Source: Geomonas paludis
Lineage (GTDB): Bacteria; Desulfobacterota; Desulfuromonadia; Geobacterales; Geobacteraceae
Length of the DNA: 64,000 nt
Direction of reading: 5' to 3'
Assembly: GCF_014193585.1 (NCBI RefSeq)
Contig: NZ_BLXY01000002.1
Span: 62,001-126,000, forward strand
Under the pieces are notes generated by a model. It was not told the origin of the DNA and made no database searches. It saw only the letters and a program-made list of their open reading frames with translations. The translations under genes and the position numbers were made by a program. This document shows, one piece after another, positions 25,266 to 36,285 of the stretch (position 1 is its first letter; every line of letters begins with the position of its first letter).

Positions 25266-27797
25266 TTACCCCCTCTCTACGGTGAAGCCGCGCAGCCGCA
25301 GGGCGTTGGTCACCACGCTCACCGACGAAAGCGCCATGGTGAGCGAGGCGATGATCGGGCTCAACAGCCAGCCGGTGAACGGGTACAGGATGCCGGCGGC
25401 TATCGGGATGCCCAGGATGTTGTAGATGAAGGCGAAGAACAGGTTCTGTTTGATGTTGGCGATGGTGGCCCGCGACAGCGCGATGCTGGAGATGACGCCG
25501 TTCAGGTCGCCGCGTACCAGCGTGATATCGGCCGCCTCGATGGCGACGTCGGTGCCGCTACCCATGGCGATCCCCACGTCAGCCTGCGCCAGCGCCGGGG
25601 CGTCGTTGATGCCGTCGCCGACCATGGCGACGACTTTCCCCTGTGCCTGGAGCTTCTTGATCTCCTCCCCCTTGCCGTCCGGCAGCACCTCGGCGACCAC
25701 GCGGTCGACGCCGACTTGGCGGGCGATGGAGTCGGCGGTGCGGCGGTTGTCGCCGGTCAGCATGATCACCTCGAGCCCGAGGTCGTGCAACCGCTTTACT
25801 GCGCCGGCAGAGCCTTCCTTGATCGGGTCGGCAACGGCGATGACACCGGCGAACCTGCCGTCGATAGCCACCAGCACCGGGGTCTTGCCGGCATCGGCCA
25901 GCCGGTGGGCTTTGGAAGGATCGACTGCGATTCCGTGGTTGGTAAGCAGCAACTCGGTCCCGACGAGGATCTTCTTGCCGTCCACCTCAGCCTCGATGCC
26001 GTGCCCGGGGATCGCGTTGAAGCCCGTCACCGGCAGACGCTCGAGCCCCTCCTCCTCTGCGGAACGCACGATGGCCTCCCCTAACGGGTGTTCACTGCCC
26101 GCCTCAGCCGAGGCACAGAGTTGCAGCAGGGTGCGGCGATCGACCACGAAGGTCTCGACGTCGGTCACCGAGGGAACGCCGCGGGTGATGGTGCCGGTCT
26201 TGTCCAGGACGATGGTCGTCAGTTTGTGAGCGGTCTCCAGCGCCTCGCCCCCTTTGATCAGGATGCCGCTTTGGGCGCCACGCCCGGTCCCAACCATGAT
26301 GGCAGTCGGGGTGGCCAGACCGAGGGCGCAGGGGCAGGCGATGATCAGCACCGAGACGAAGGTGAGCACCGCCATGTTGAGACGCGTTTCCGGCGGCGTG
26401 ACATCAAACCAGATCACGAAGGTGGCGATGGCGAGACTGATGACCACTGGCACGAAGTAGCTGGCGATCAGGTCGGCGAGGCGCTGGATCGGGGCCTTGC
26501 TCCCCTGGGCCTGCTGCACCAGGCGCACGATCTGCTGCAGCACGGTGTCCTTGCCGATCCTGGTGGCGAGCATACGAAAGGAGCCGGTCTTGTTCAGGGT
26601 GGCGCCGATGACGGTGTCGCCCAGTTTCTTTAGCACCGGTAGCGGTTCACCGGTCAGCATGCTCTCGTCGATCGAAGAGCCCCCCTCGATGACTTCACCG
26701 TCCACCGGCACCTTTTCCCCGGGGCGCACCACGATGACATCGCCAAGTACCACCTCTGCGATGGGGATGTCCTCCTCCCGGTCACCTCTCACCACGCGGG
26801 CCAATTTCGGCTGCAGGCCGATCAGGGCGTGGATGGCGCCGCTGGTCTTGCTTCGGGCCCGCGCTTCCAACAGGCGCCCCATCAGGATCAGGGTGACGAT
26901 GATGGCGGCCACCTCGTAGTAGACGCCCACCGGCGAGGCCATGGCATGTCCGTGCCCGGCAGCGCCCGTCTCGCCGGCGGCGCCGGCCATGAGCCATTCA
27001 GGCGCGATGGTGGCGACCAGGCTGAAGAGGTAGGCGGACAAGGTGCCCAGGGCGACCAGGGTATTCATGTCGGCGACGCGGTGCTTGGCGGCAGCCCAGG
27101 CGCCGGTGAAGAACTCGCGACCGGCCCAGAACAGGACCGGGGTGGTCAGTGCAAGTTCGACCCAGGAGCGCCCCGGGAAATTGAAAACGTCGGCCAGGGC
27201 AGGCACCACGTGTCCGGCCATGGCCAGCACGGCCACCGGCAGGGTCAGGGCCAGCGCCAGCAAGAACTTCGTCCTGTTCTTCCGGTACTGTGCCTCGTGC
27301 ACCTGGGTCTGCGCTTCCAGCATGCCGGCCTCGTCGCTCTCCGCTGCGCCGCCAGCCTCCAGCACGTCATACCCCATGTCGCGCACCACCTGCTTCAGGG
27401 CGTCCGGGCTGGTTCCATTGGGGTCGTACTTGATGGTGGCGCGCGTGGTGGCGAAGTTGACCGCAGCGGTCACGACGCCTTGCGTCGCATTCAGGGTCTT
27501 CTCGATCCGGCCGGCGCACCCGGCGCAATTCATGCCCAAAAGTGGCAGTTCGCACTGTTCTGCCTGCTCCGTTGCAGGCGCATCGGGCGCGGCGGGCGAC
27601 TCTGCCGATACCGGCGACTCCTCGGTTCCAGACGCGGTGGGTTGGCTCAGGTACCGCTCCGGAGACGCCAGGAACTTCTCCAGGCAGTTCGCCGAGCAGA
27701 ATTTGTAGCTGGTTCCCTGGTGCGTGGCGGAAAGGGGTGCAGCTGCGCCGACTTCCATCCCGCAGACAGGGTCACGAAACGTTGTGTTCTCAGTCAT
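25266..27797 (-). CDS. copA: Copper-exporting P1B-type ATPase CopA
   Basis: 843 residues; ATG 27797 follows GAGGAAAAGG. Residues 1-50 are a YHS/TRASH-type metal domain ([20 protein letters not shown]). An HMA domain with [12 protein letters not shown] follows at about 90-155. The transport motif CPC is at 488-490 ([11 protein letters not shown]), the phosphorylated Asp is D532 (DKTGTITRG), and the hinge is [23 protein letters not shown] with eight predicted membrane helices indicates Cu(I) export. It lies 21 bp downstream of csoR, so it is co-transcribed and CsoR-controlled. The YHS-HMA double N-terminus suggests two metal entry points. Confidence 0.95.
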   Translation of the reverse strand: MTENTTFRDPVCGMEVGAAAPLSATHQGTSYKFCSANCLEKFLASPERYLSQPTASGTEESPVSAESPAAPDAPATEQAEQCELPLLGMNCAGCAGRIEKTLNATQGVVTAAVNFATTRATIKYDPNGTSPDALKQVVRDMGYDVLEAGGAAESDEAGMLEAQTQVHEAQYRKNRTKFLLALALTLPVAVLAMAGHVVPALADVFNFPGRSWVELALTTPVLFWAGREFFTGAWAAAKHRVADMNTLVALGTLSAYLFSLVATIAPEWLMAGAAGETGAAGHGHAMASPVGVYYEVAAIIVTLILMGRLLEARARSKTSGAIHALIGLQPKLARVVRGDREEDIPIAEVVLGDVIVVRPGEKVPVDGEVIEGGSSIDESMLTGEPLPVLKKLGDTVIGATLNKTGSFRMLATRIGKDTVLQQIVRLVQQAQGSKAPIQRLADLIASYFVPVVISLAIATFVIWFDVTPPETRLNMAVLTFVSVLIIACPCALGLATPTAIMVGTGRGAQSGILIKGGEALETAHKLTTIVLDKTGTITRGVPSVTDVETFVVDRRTLLQLCASAEAGSEHPLGEAIVRSAEEEGLERLPVTGFNAIPGHGIEAEVDGKKILVGTELLLTNHGIAVDPSKAHRLADAGKTPVLVAIDGRFAGVIAVADPIKEGSAGAVKRLHDLGLEVIMLTGDNRRTADSIARQVGVDRVVAEVLPDGKGEEIKKLQAQGKVVAMVGDGINDAPALAQADVGIAMGSGTDVAIEAADITLVRGDLNGVISSIALSRATIANIKQNLFFAFIYNILGIPIAAGILYPFTGWLLSPIIASLTMALSSVSVVTNALRLRGFTVERG

Positions 27798-27818
27798 TAC
27801 CTTTTCCTCCGTAAAGCA

Positions 27819-28109
27819 CTACTTCAGGAAACGCGACAGTGCCGTTTTCACCTCGTCCAGCAACTGCTGCTGGCTCATAGGCTTGGCCTGGTCGTGCTGC
27901 TTGTCGCCCCCCTGCCCCAGGACGCAATTCTCCAGGTGGCGGGTGAGCAGTTCCACGCCCAGGGCATCCAGGGCGGAGCGCACTGCGGATATCTGGTTCA
28001 GGATGTCGACGCAGTAGCGCTTCTCCTCCAGCATCCGCTCGATACCGGCCACCTGCCCGGCGATCCTTTTCACGCGCGTGTTCAGCTTGTTTTTCGACGA
28101 GTCGCTCAT
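27819..28109 (-). CDS. csoR: Copper-sensing repressor CsoR
   Basis: 96 residues. ATG 28109 follows GGAGGGAG; the open frame to 28139 runs into the operator. The family core NTRVKRIAGQVAGIERMLEE is present. Ligand residues C33, H58 and C62 have the spacing (25 and 4) of the Cu(I)-binding Cys-His-Cys set of CsoR, which points to copper rather than formaldehyde (FrmR) or nickel (RcnR). It is the first gene of the csoR-copA-metal-binding-protein operon and has two operators directly upstream, so autorepression relieved by copper is expected. Confidence 0.92.
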   Translation of the reverse strand: MSDSSKNKLNTRVKRIAGQVAGIERMLEEKRYCVDILNQISAVRSALDALGVELLTRHLENCVLGQGGDKQHDQAKPMSQQQLLDEVKTALSRFLK

Positions 28110-28129
28110 AGCTCCCTCCGGCTCTCCAA

Positions 28130-28146
28130 TACCCCCCACGGGGTAT
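28130..28146 (-). promoter_or_regulatory. CsoR-type operator 1
   Basis: TACCCCCCACGGGGGTA is a near-perfect inverted repeat matching the TACCC...GGGTA pattern of known CsoR sites. It lies 20 bp before the csoR start codon, just downstream of the expected transcription start. Confidence 0.75.
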
Positions 28147-28159
28147 ATCGTTACAACAA

Positions 28160-28189
28160 CAATACCCCCAGGGGGTATCAGTGGTCAAG
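28160..28189 (-). promoter_or_regulatory. csoR-copA promoter with CsoR-type operator 2 in its spacer
   Basis: On the minus strand, -35 TTGACC (28189-28184) and -10 TATTGT (28165-28160) are 18 bp apart. The inverted repeat TACCCCCAGGGGGTA (28164-28178) fills the spacer, so bound CsoR would block RNA polymerase. Operator 1 lies 14 bp further downstream. Confidence 0.65.
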
Positions 28190-28266
28190 AGGGTTTTTTA
28201 TAAGCGATAGCCAATAATGTGATGAAATAACGGGGTGCAAAGGTTAAAGAAAGGTGGGTCGGACAC

Positions 28267-28350
28267 TCCTCCCCCCGGAGGGGGGAGGCAGGGAGGGGGG
28301 ATGCAAACTTTCCCCCTCCCTAGCCCTCCCCCTCCTGGGGAGGGGATTTT
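28267..28350. repeat. GC-rich inverted repeat cluster downstream of acnA
   Basis: CTCCCCCCGGAGGGGGGAG is a palindrome, followed by GGGAGGGGGG...CCCCCTCCC and CCCTCCCCCTCCTGGGGAGG. It ends 16 bp before the acnA stop on the minus-strand side and may serve as its terminator. The rest of the gap to the csoR promoter shows nothing else. Confidence 0.65.
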
Positions 28351-28365
28351 TGGAAAAGCGGCAGG

Positions 28366-31179
<2,814 letters not shown>

Positions 31180-31188
31180 GTGTTCTCC

Positions 31189-32523
31189 TCAGACTTTTTT
31201 TAATGCCACGTTGGCCGCAACGAGGACCGGGTCCCAGACAGGCGCGTAAGGCGGTGAATAACTCAGGTCCAGTTCGGCGATCTCGAACACGGTCATATTC
31301 TTGTAGATGGCGGTCGCCAGGATATCCAGCCGCTTGGCCACCACGTCCTCGCCCACCATCTGGCAACCCAGCAACAGGCCGCTTCCCTTCTCGCACAAAA
31401 GCACGATGCGGATGGTGCCGCCGCCGGGGAACTCGCCCCGGGTGGGCCCGTCCACCACCACCTTGACCACGTCCTTGGACAGCGTCTGCAGCTGCCGCTC
31501 GTTGAGCCCCGTGGTGGCGACGGTGTAGTCGAAAAACTTGAAGACGGCGGTTTGGTCGATGCCCCAGAACTCCGTCATCCGGTCGGGATTGCAGATGTTG
31601 TGGCCGATCACCCGTCCCTGCTTGTTGGCGGCGGGCCCCAGCGGGAAGTACGAGTTCAGCCCCAATTGCCGGACGTAATGCTCCGCGCAGTCACCGCCGG
31701 AAAAGACGCCCTCCAGGTTGGTGCGCAGGTAGCGGTCCACCTTGACGGCGCCGGCAACCCCCAACTCCCCGCCTGCCGCGGCAAAAAGGGCGGTGTTGGG
31801 CCTCGCCCCCGCGGCGACCACGACCATGTCGGCCTCGAAGGTCCCGGCAGAGGTCTTCACCCGGCGCCCCGCCTTCTCCTCGATATCGACGCCGGTCAAA
31901 AGCTCGATCCCCTTTTCCCGCGCCTTTTCCATGACCTTGCTGCGCACCTCCTCGCAAAAAGCGGGGAGGATGACGGGAGCCTTTTCGACGATCACCGGTT
32001 TGAGCTTCAGGTTGGTGAGCACATCGGCAACTTCGAGGTTGGTGTAGCCTGCTCCGACCAGGAGCACCTTGGCAGGTGGGGTCCCGTAGAGGAATTCCTT
32101 GGCGCGGCGGGTATCTTCCAGGGTCCGGAAATAGAAGACGTCGCTGCTGTCGAAACCGGGGGTGTCCAGGCGGATCGCTTTATTTCCCGTGGCGTAGACC
32201 AGAAAGTCGTAACCTTCGCTGTAAGTCCGGCCGGTTTGCAGATCGGTGACCTCGACCTTTTTCCCGTCGGCATCGATGCGGGTCACCTCCTGGTGCAGCC
32301 GGTAGTCGACCCCGCGCTCGCCGCGGATGGCCTCCAGGGGGATGGCGTACAGTTTCTCCACCGGACGGTCCCTGAAGAAGAGGTTGTACGGCATCCCGCA
32401 CGCGGCGTAGGAGACATCGCCGCTTTTCTCGAGGACGATGACCTCGGCCTCCGGAGACTGTCGCTTGATCTGGCTTGCCGCCGAGAGGCCGGCGGCGATG
32501 CCGCCGATGATCACGCACTTCAT
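31189..32523 (-). CDS. CoA-disulfide-reductase-like FAD/NAD(P)H oxidoreductase
   Basis: 444 residues from ATG 32523 (AGGGGAGAT upstream). FAD-binding N-terminus MKCVIIGGIAAGLSAASQIK, single redox cysteine C42 in YAACGMPY (position 43 in characterised CoA-disulfide reductases), and NAD(P)H-binding VLLVGAGYTNLEVADVL near residue 150. A C-terminal dimerisation domain (GLLLGCQMVGEDVVAKRLDI) is present. Family members reduce CoA disulfide, oxygen, or rubredoxin. A rubredoxin gene ends 18 bp upstream in the same direction, so rubredoxin is a possible electron partner. Confidence 0.85.
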   Translation of the reverse strand: MKCVIIGGIAAGLSAASQIKRQSPEAEVIVLEKSGDVSYAACGMPYNLFFRDRPVEKLYAIPLEAIRGERGVDYRLHQEVTRIDADGKKVEVTDLQTGRTYSEGYDFLVYATGNKAIRLDTPGFDSSDVFYFRTLEDTRRAKEFLYGTPPAKVLLVGAGYTNLEVADVLTNLKLKPVIVEKAPVILPAFCEEVRSKVMEKAREKGIELLTGVDIEEKAGRRVKTSAGTFEADMVVVAAGARPNTALFAAAGGELGVAGAVKVDRYLRTNLEGVFSGGDCAEHYVRQLGLNSYFPLGPAANKQGRVIGHNICNPDRMTEFWGIDQTAVFKFFDYTVATTGLNERQLQTLSKDVVKVVVDGPTRGEFPGGGTIRIVLLCEKGSGLLLGCQMVGEDVVAKRLDILATAIYKNMTVFEIAELDLSYSPPYAPVWDPVLVAANVALKKV

Positions 32524-32540
32524 GAGATCTCCCCTGCTGC

Positions 32541-32699
32541 CTATTCCGGCTCGAACATGCTCTTGTCCACACCGCACACGGGGCAGACCCAGTCATCAGG
32601 GATATCCTCGAAAGCAGTCCCCGGGGCCACGCCACTATCGATGTCACCTACCTCAGGATCATAGACATAACCACAAACTGTACAGCGGTATTTCTGCAT
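32541..32699 (-). CDS. Rubredoxin
   Basis: 52 residues, the standard rubredoxin length. ATG 32699 follows AAGGAGG; the longer open frame to 32819 is not coding. The iron-binding cysteines are in [12 protein letters not shown] and [16 protein letters not shown]. It is a small cytoplasmic electron carrier, often used in oxygen or peroxide detoxification in anaerobes. It comes first in a small operon with the FAD oxidoreductase and probably acnA. Confidence 0.95.
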   Translation of the reverse strand: MQKYRCTVCGYVYDPEVGDIDSGVAPGTAFEDIPDDWVCPVCGVDKSMFEPE

Positions 32700-32895
32700 G
32701 ACTTCCTCCTTTGCCATCCAAGGTTTATTCAGTCCACTCCCTGCCATTACCATTGCAGGCGGGCGTACACTGTGCTGAAAAACATTCATAAAAAGTAGCT
32801 GGCGCCCCATTAATGTCAAGCCGCCCCGCGATCATTAGAGAGAGCAGTATGTACAGCTGAGGCCATCGGTGCTAAAGATAGCGCTCTGAACAAAT

Positions 32896-32969
32896 GGGGA
32901 CAGGCTACTTTTTTAGATGGACAGACGGAGGTTGGAAAAGCAGCCTGTCCCCTTTTGCTGTCCCCTTTT
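32896..32969. repeat. Family B inverted repeat
   Basis: GGGGACAGGCTACTTTT at the left and AAAAGCAGCCTGTCCCC at the right pair with one mismatch; a further TGTCCCCTTTT follows. It sits directly upstream of the MFS gene and translates into a false N-terminus (GTGYF...WKSSLSPF) in the plus frame. The remaining gap (32700-32895) shows no gene. Confidence 0.85.
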
Positions 32970-32995
32970 GCCTCATTTTTACGACCGGAGTTTGC

Positions 32996-34198
32996 ATGAA
33001 AGGTGTACTGGGAAAATTCGACACGGGGCTTTTGGCCTCGGAGCAGCGCCCGATACTGCGCTTTCTGGTGGTGCTCACGGCAGCCTCCACCATCGGCCTG
33101 CAGGGCTATACCATCCTCTTCAACAACTTCGCCGCCGAGATGGTGCATCTGAACGGAAGCCAGGTCGGCGTGACCCAGTCGGTGCGCGAGATCCCAGGGC
33201 TGTTGTCGCTGCTGGTGGTGTTCGTGCTGCTGCTGGTCCGGGAGCACAAACTGGCGGCACTTTCCATTGTCCTCCTCGGCCTCGGCACCGGCATCACCGC
33301 CCTGATCCCCTCCTACGGCTGGGTCATCTTCACCACCGTGGTCATGAGCTTCGGCTTCCATTACTACGAGAGCACCAACCAGTCGCTCACGCTGCAATAT
33401 TTCTCGACGGCCGTGTCGCCACTTATTTTCGGTCGTCTGCGTGCTCTGGCGGCGGTGTCAAGCGTCGTCGCCGGCATCATCGTGTATTGCCTGAGCGGCA
33501 TCGCGCAGTACCGCGAGATGTACCTGACCATCGGCGGTCTCGTGCTGGCCGCAGGGATCTGGGGACTGTTCCAGAACCCCACCCACGCCGGCATCGTGCC
33601 GCAGCGCAAGAAGATGATCCTGCGCCGCCGCTACTCGCTCTTTTACCTGCTGACGCTCCTGTCCGGCGCGAGGCGCCAGATCTTCGTGGTGTTCTCGATC
33701 CTGCTCCTGGTCCAGGTGTTCCATTTCACGGTGCGCGAGATGACCATCCTCTTCATCGTCAACAACGTGGTGGCCTACATCCTCAACTCGCTGATCGGCA
33801 AGGCGATCAACCACTTCGGCGAGCGCACCATCTCTTCCATCGAATATTCCGGCGTCATCGTCATCTTCCTGGTCTACGCCTTCACCACCTCGAAAAATCT
33901 GGTCATGCTGATGTACATACTGGACAACATCCTCTACAATTTCGAAGTTGCCATCAGGACCTATTTCCAGAAGGTGGCCGATCCGGCAGATATCGCGTCC
34001 TCCATGTCTGTGGGGTTTACCATCAACCACATAGCCGCCGTCTTCCTGCCTGCTCTGGGCGGGTACTTCTGGATGATGGATTACCGCATACCGTTTATCG
34101 CCGGCACCGTGCTTGGCGTGGTCTCGCTTGTTGCGGCACAGTGGATGAGGGTTCCTGATAAAGCGCCGGAAGCGGCACTCATAGCGGAGGCGCAGTAA
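32996..34198 (+). CDS. MFS-type membrane transporter
   Basis: 400 residues from ATG 32996 (CGGAG upstream). An open extension back to 32894 is encoded by a family B repeat and was discarded. About twelve hydrophobic segments are visible, such as LLSLLVVFVLLLV, LAALSIVLLGLGTGITALIP and IPFIAGTVLGVVSLVAAQWM, with a basic central loop (PQRKKMILRRRYS). It fits the major facilitator superfamily, but no substrate motif stands out. The neighbours (VOC and PNPOx-like genes downstream) do not indicate a substrate. Confidence 0.8.
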   Translation: MKGVLGKFDTGLLASEQRPILRFLVVLTAASTIGLQGYTILFNNFAAEMVHLNGSQVGVTQSVREIPGLLSLLVVFVLLLVREHKLAALSIVLLGLGTGITALIPSYGWVIFTTVVMSFGFHYYESTNQSLTLQYFSTAVSPLIFGRLRALAAVSSVVAGIIVYCLSGIAQYREMYLTIGGLVLAAGIWGLFQNPTHAGIVPQRKKMILRRRYSLFYLLTLLSGARRQIFVVFSILLLVQVFHFTVREMTILFIVNNVVAYILNSLIGKAINHFGERTISSIEYSGVIVIFLVYAFTTSKNLVMLMYILDNILYNFEVAIRTYFQKVADPADIASSMSVGFTINHIAAVFLPALGGYFWMMDYRIPFIAGTVLGVVSLVAAQWMRVPDKAPEAALIAEAQ

Positions 34199-34248
34199 AT
34201 ATCGCAGCAGGTAATACGGTAAGTAGATACAGCGATAAGGAGACAAAC

Positions 34249-34629
34249 GTGTTCAAAAGGATTGATCACATAGAGATTATTCCCACCGACTTCGAACGTT
34301 CCATCCGGTTTTATACCGATGTCCTCGGCTTCACGGTGCGGCAGCAAATGACAGTGGCCGCAGCGCCGCTCGAGGAAATCGCCTACCTCGCCCTGGGAGA
34401 CACGGTGCTGGAACTGATGCGGGTGAAGGATCCCACGCTTACCGCACTGGAACCGTGGGGCACCGGCTACCGGATGATGGCGCTGGAGGTGGATGACATG
34501 GACGCCGCCCTCGCCTACCTGGCCGGCAAAGGCGTTACCCCCAGTTGGGGTCCGGTAGCGCTGGGACCTTCCAAACGCGCCGAAATACGGGATTGCGACG
34601 GCTTTCCGATTGAACTGAGACAGTGGTAG
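34249..34629 (+). CDS. VOC (glyoxalase/bleomycin-resistance fold) protein
   Basis: 126 residues starting at GTG 34249, chosen because AAGGAG lies 7 bp upstream. Two beta-alpha-beta-beta-beta modules are seen: IDHIEIIPTDFERSIRFYTD and YRMMALEVDDMDAALAYL. Probable metal ligands are H7, the Glu in TVLELM, and the Glu in FPIELRQW, as in metal-dependent VOC enzymes. The reaction cannot be named from the sequence. It lies 50 bp after the MFS gene and 19 bp before the PNPOx-like gene, probably one transcript. Confidence 0.85.
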   Translation: MFKRIDHIEIIPTDFERSIRFYTDVLGFTVRQQMTVAAAPLEEIAYLALGDTVLELMRVKDPTLTALEPWGTGYRMMALEVDDMDAALAYLAGKGVTPSWGPVALGPSKRAEIRDCDGFPIELRQW

Positions 34630-34648
34630 CCACCAAAGGAGGAGCTAT

Positions 34649-35029
34649 ATGATGATTCCCATTCCTGACAAGATGAAAGAAGTAATGGCGCATGAGGGCG
34701 TGGTGGCCATAGTGACGCAGGGGATCGAGGGCCCGCACATGGTCAACACCTGGAACAGCTACCTGCGGATCAGCCCCGACGGGAAACTGCTGGTGCCGGT
34801 CGGTTACATGCACGTGACCGAGAACAACCTGGCCCAGAACCCGAGGGTATTGATCACGCTGGGGACCCGCGAGGTGGAAGGTAGTCACGGCCCGGGCACC
34901 GGGTTTTTCGTGGAAGGGACCGGGACCGTCCTCGATTCCGGCCCGACCTTCGACTCGACCAAGGCCACCTTCCCCTGGGCACGGGCCGTGCTCGAGATCA
35001 AGGTCACTGCCGCCAAGCAGACGCTGTAA
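34649..35029 (+). CDS. Pyridoxamine 5'-phosphate oxidase-like FMN-binding protein
   Basis: 126 residues; AAAGGAGG precedes the ATG. The split-barrel pattern is visible: VVAIVTQGIEGPHMVNTWNS, LLVPVGYMHVTENNLAQNP, VLITLGTREVEG, ending in VLEIKVTAAKQTL. This fold binds flavin or haem cofactors and is common in small redox proteins. The short length rules out a true PdxH. The last gene in the group, followed by a family A repeat and a bidirectional terminator. Confidence 0.8.
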   Translation: MMIPIPDKMKEVMAHEGVVAIVTQGIEGPHMVNTWNSYLRISPDGKLLVPVGYMHVTENNLAQNPRVLITLGTREVEGSHGPGTGFFVEGTGTVLDSGPTFDSTKATFPWARAVLEIKVTAAKQTL

Positions 35030-35056
35030 AGGGAAAGATGAAACTGCCGGCCAATT

Positions 35057-35170
35057 CCCCCTCGCCCTCCGGGAGAGGGGCAGGGGTGAGGGCGCCGCAA
35101 TAGGCAAGATCGTGCATCTGGGTACCTCCCTCACCCGCCCTTCCGGCACCCTCTCCCGGAGGGAGAGGGG
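35057..35170. repeat. Family A palindromic repeat, double copy
   Basis: CCCCCTCGCCCTCCGGGAGA...GGGGTGAGGG at the left and CCTCACCCGCCCTTCCGGCA...CTCCCGGAGGGAGAGG at the right lie in inverted orientation. It is placed between the PNPOx-like gene and a terminator. Confidence 0.85.
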
Positions 35171-35194
35171 ATAGAAGCCTGCTCGGGAAACAAG

Positions 35195-35228
35195 AAGAGC
35201 GCCGCTGGAATTTCCTGCGGCGCTCTTT
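35195..35228. terminator. Bidirectional rho-independent terminator
   Basis: AAGAGCGCCGC (35195-35205) and GCGGCGCTCTT (35217-35227) form an 11-bp stem with an 11-nt loop. T's follow on the plus side and A's precede, so it can serve both the PNPOx-like gene and the convergent formate dehydrogenase operon. Confidence 0.75.
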
Positions 35229-35259
35229 GCTTATGCCGTCCCTCTACCGCAACCAACCC

Positions 35260-36285
35260 TTACCCCTTCATCCTCCTGCGCTGCACATTGATCGTCGTCT
35301 GCGGCTCACGCGCCGCCGCCTTCCCCGATTCCAAAAGCGCGAAGCGCAGGCAGATGGCGCCGATGGTGGTAAGGGCGCCACTGACCTTCCTCTTCAAGGG
35401 AGAGCGCACCGGCAGCAACTCGACCAGAATGCCGGACACCAGCGCGGCCTTGGCCGCCGTCCACAGCACTCCCCCCTTCCCTTCCCTGGCGGCCGCCGCC
35501 ACCTCCGGCACCGTGGCGTCATTCCTCTGCATAGCCACCATGCAGGCGGCTTCGCCCGCCTTGCCGACCATGCCGAAGCGCTGCACCACCTTTTCCTCGC
35601 GCTCGTCGAGCGGCATCATCTGCAACACGCCGGCAGTGCTGGCTGCGGCCGAAGACATGAACAGCGCCGGCAGGAGCAGCCGCCGTTCGCGCCAGAGCGG
35701 ATTGGCGGTGTTGCCCAAAAGCACCCCCGTGTAGCCGGCCACCAGGAGCCCACCGACCGCCGTGCCGTAACGGGTAACAGCCCCGGAACGATCCCCCTGC
35801 AACAGCGAGAGGGCCGCCATCATCCCGGTACCGGCAAGGGACCAGGAGCCGATACTCATCGGAGAACTGGGGCGCAACACGCGCAGCATGTTCAGGAAAC
35901 GGCTCATCTTCCCCAGGTCGTAGGTGAGCAGTACCGGGCCTATCGTGGTACCGAGAAAGGCAAGGAAGCGGCACCAGTTTGCCAACCGGCGCAATCGTTT
36001 CTTGCCGTGCAGGGCGGCGGCCAGCATGGCGCTTCCTCCCGCCACGCCACCCATGTAGAAGTACGCCGGGACGGACCAGATCCAGACCGGCTCCTTGAGT
36101 AGCGCCAGGTCATAGTAGTTGTGGTCGGTCCGGTGTTGCGACGGCACTTGCCGCCACAGCGGCACGATCCCGCCGGCATCCGGCTCGGCATGCTTCACCT
36201 GCTGCGCGGCCCCCTCGCCGATCTGCAGCGCCAGTCCCGGGCTCATCTCCCTTCCTACGTGCAACCTGCTCTGTGCCAGGCTCAT
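35260..36285 (-). CDS. NrfD-family membrane subunit of formate dehydrogenase
   Basis: 341 residues with about eight hydrophobic segments. WSVPAYFYMGGVAGGSAMLA is the NrfD/PsrC signature near the first helix, and LANWCRFLAFLGTTIGPVLL and AVGGLLVAGYTGVLLGNTAN are further membrane spans. NrfD subunits anchor the electron-transfer subunit and pass electrons to the quinone pool without haem. The start overlaps the end of the FeS gene by 4 bp (ATGA), so the two are translationally coupled. It is the last of the three-gene fdh operon and takes the place of the haem b gamma subunit of FDH-N. Confidence 0.88.
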   Translation of the reverse strand: MSLAQSRLHVGREMSPGLALQIGEGAAQQVKHAEPDAGGIVPLWRQVPSQHRTDHNYYDLALLKEPVWIWSVPAYFYMGGVAGGSAMLAAALHGKKRLRRLANWCRFLAFLGTTIGPVLLTYDLGKMSRFLNMLRVLRPSSPMSIGSWSLAGTGMMAALSLLQGDRSGAVTRYGTAVGGLLVAGYTGVLLGNTANPLWRERRLLLPALFMSSAAASTAGVLQMMPLDEREEKVVQRFGMVGKAGEAACMVAMQRNDATVPEVAAAAREGKGGVLWTAAKAALVSGILVELLPVRSPLKRKVSGALTTIGAICLRFALLESGKAAAREPQTTINVQRRRMKG

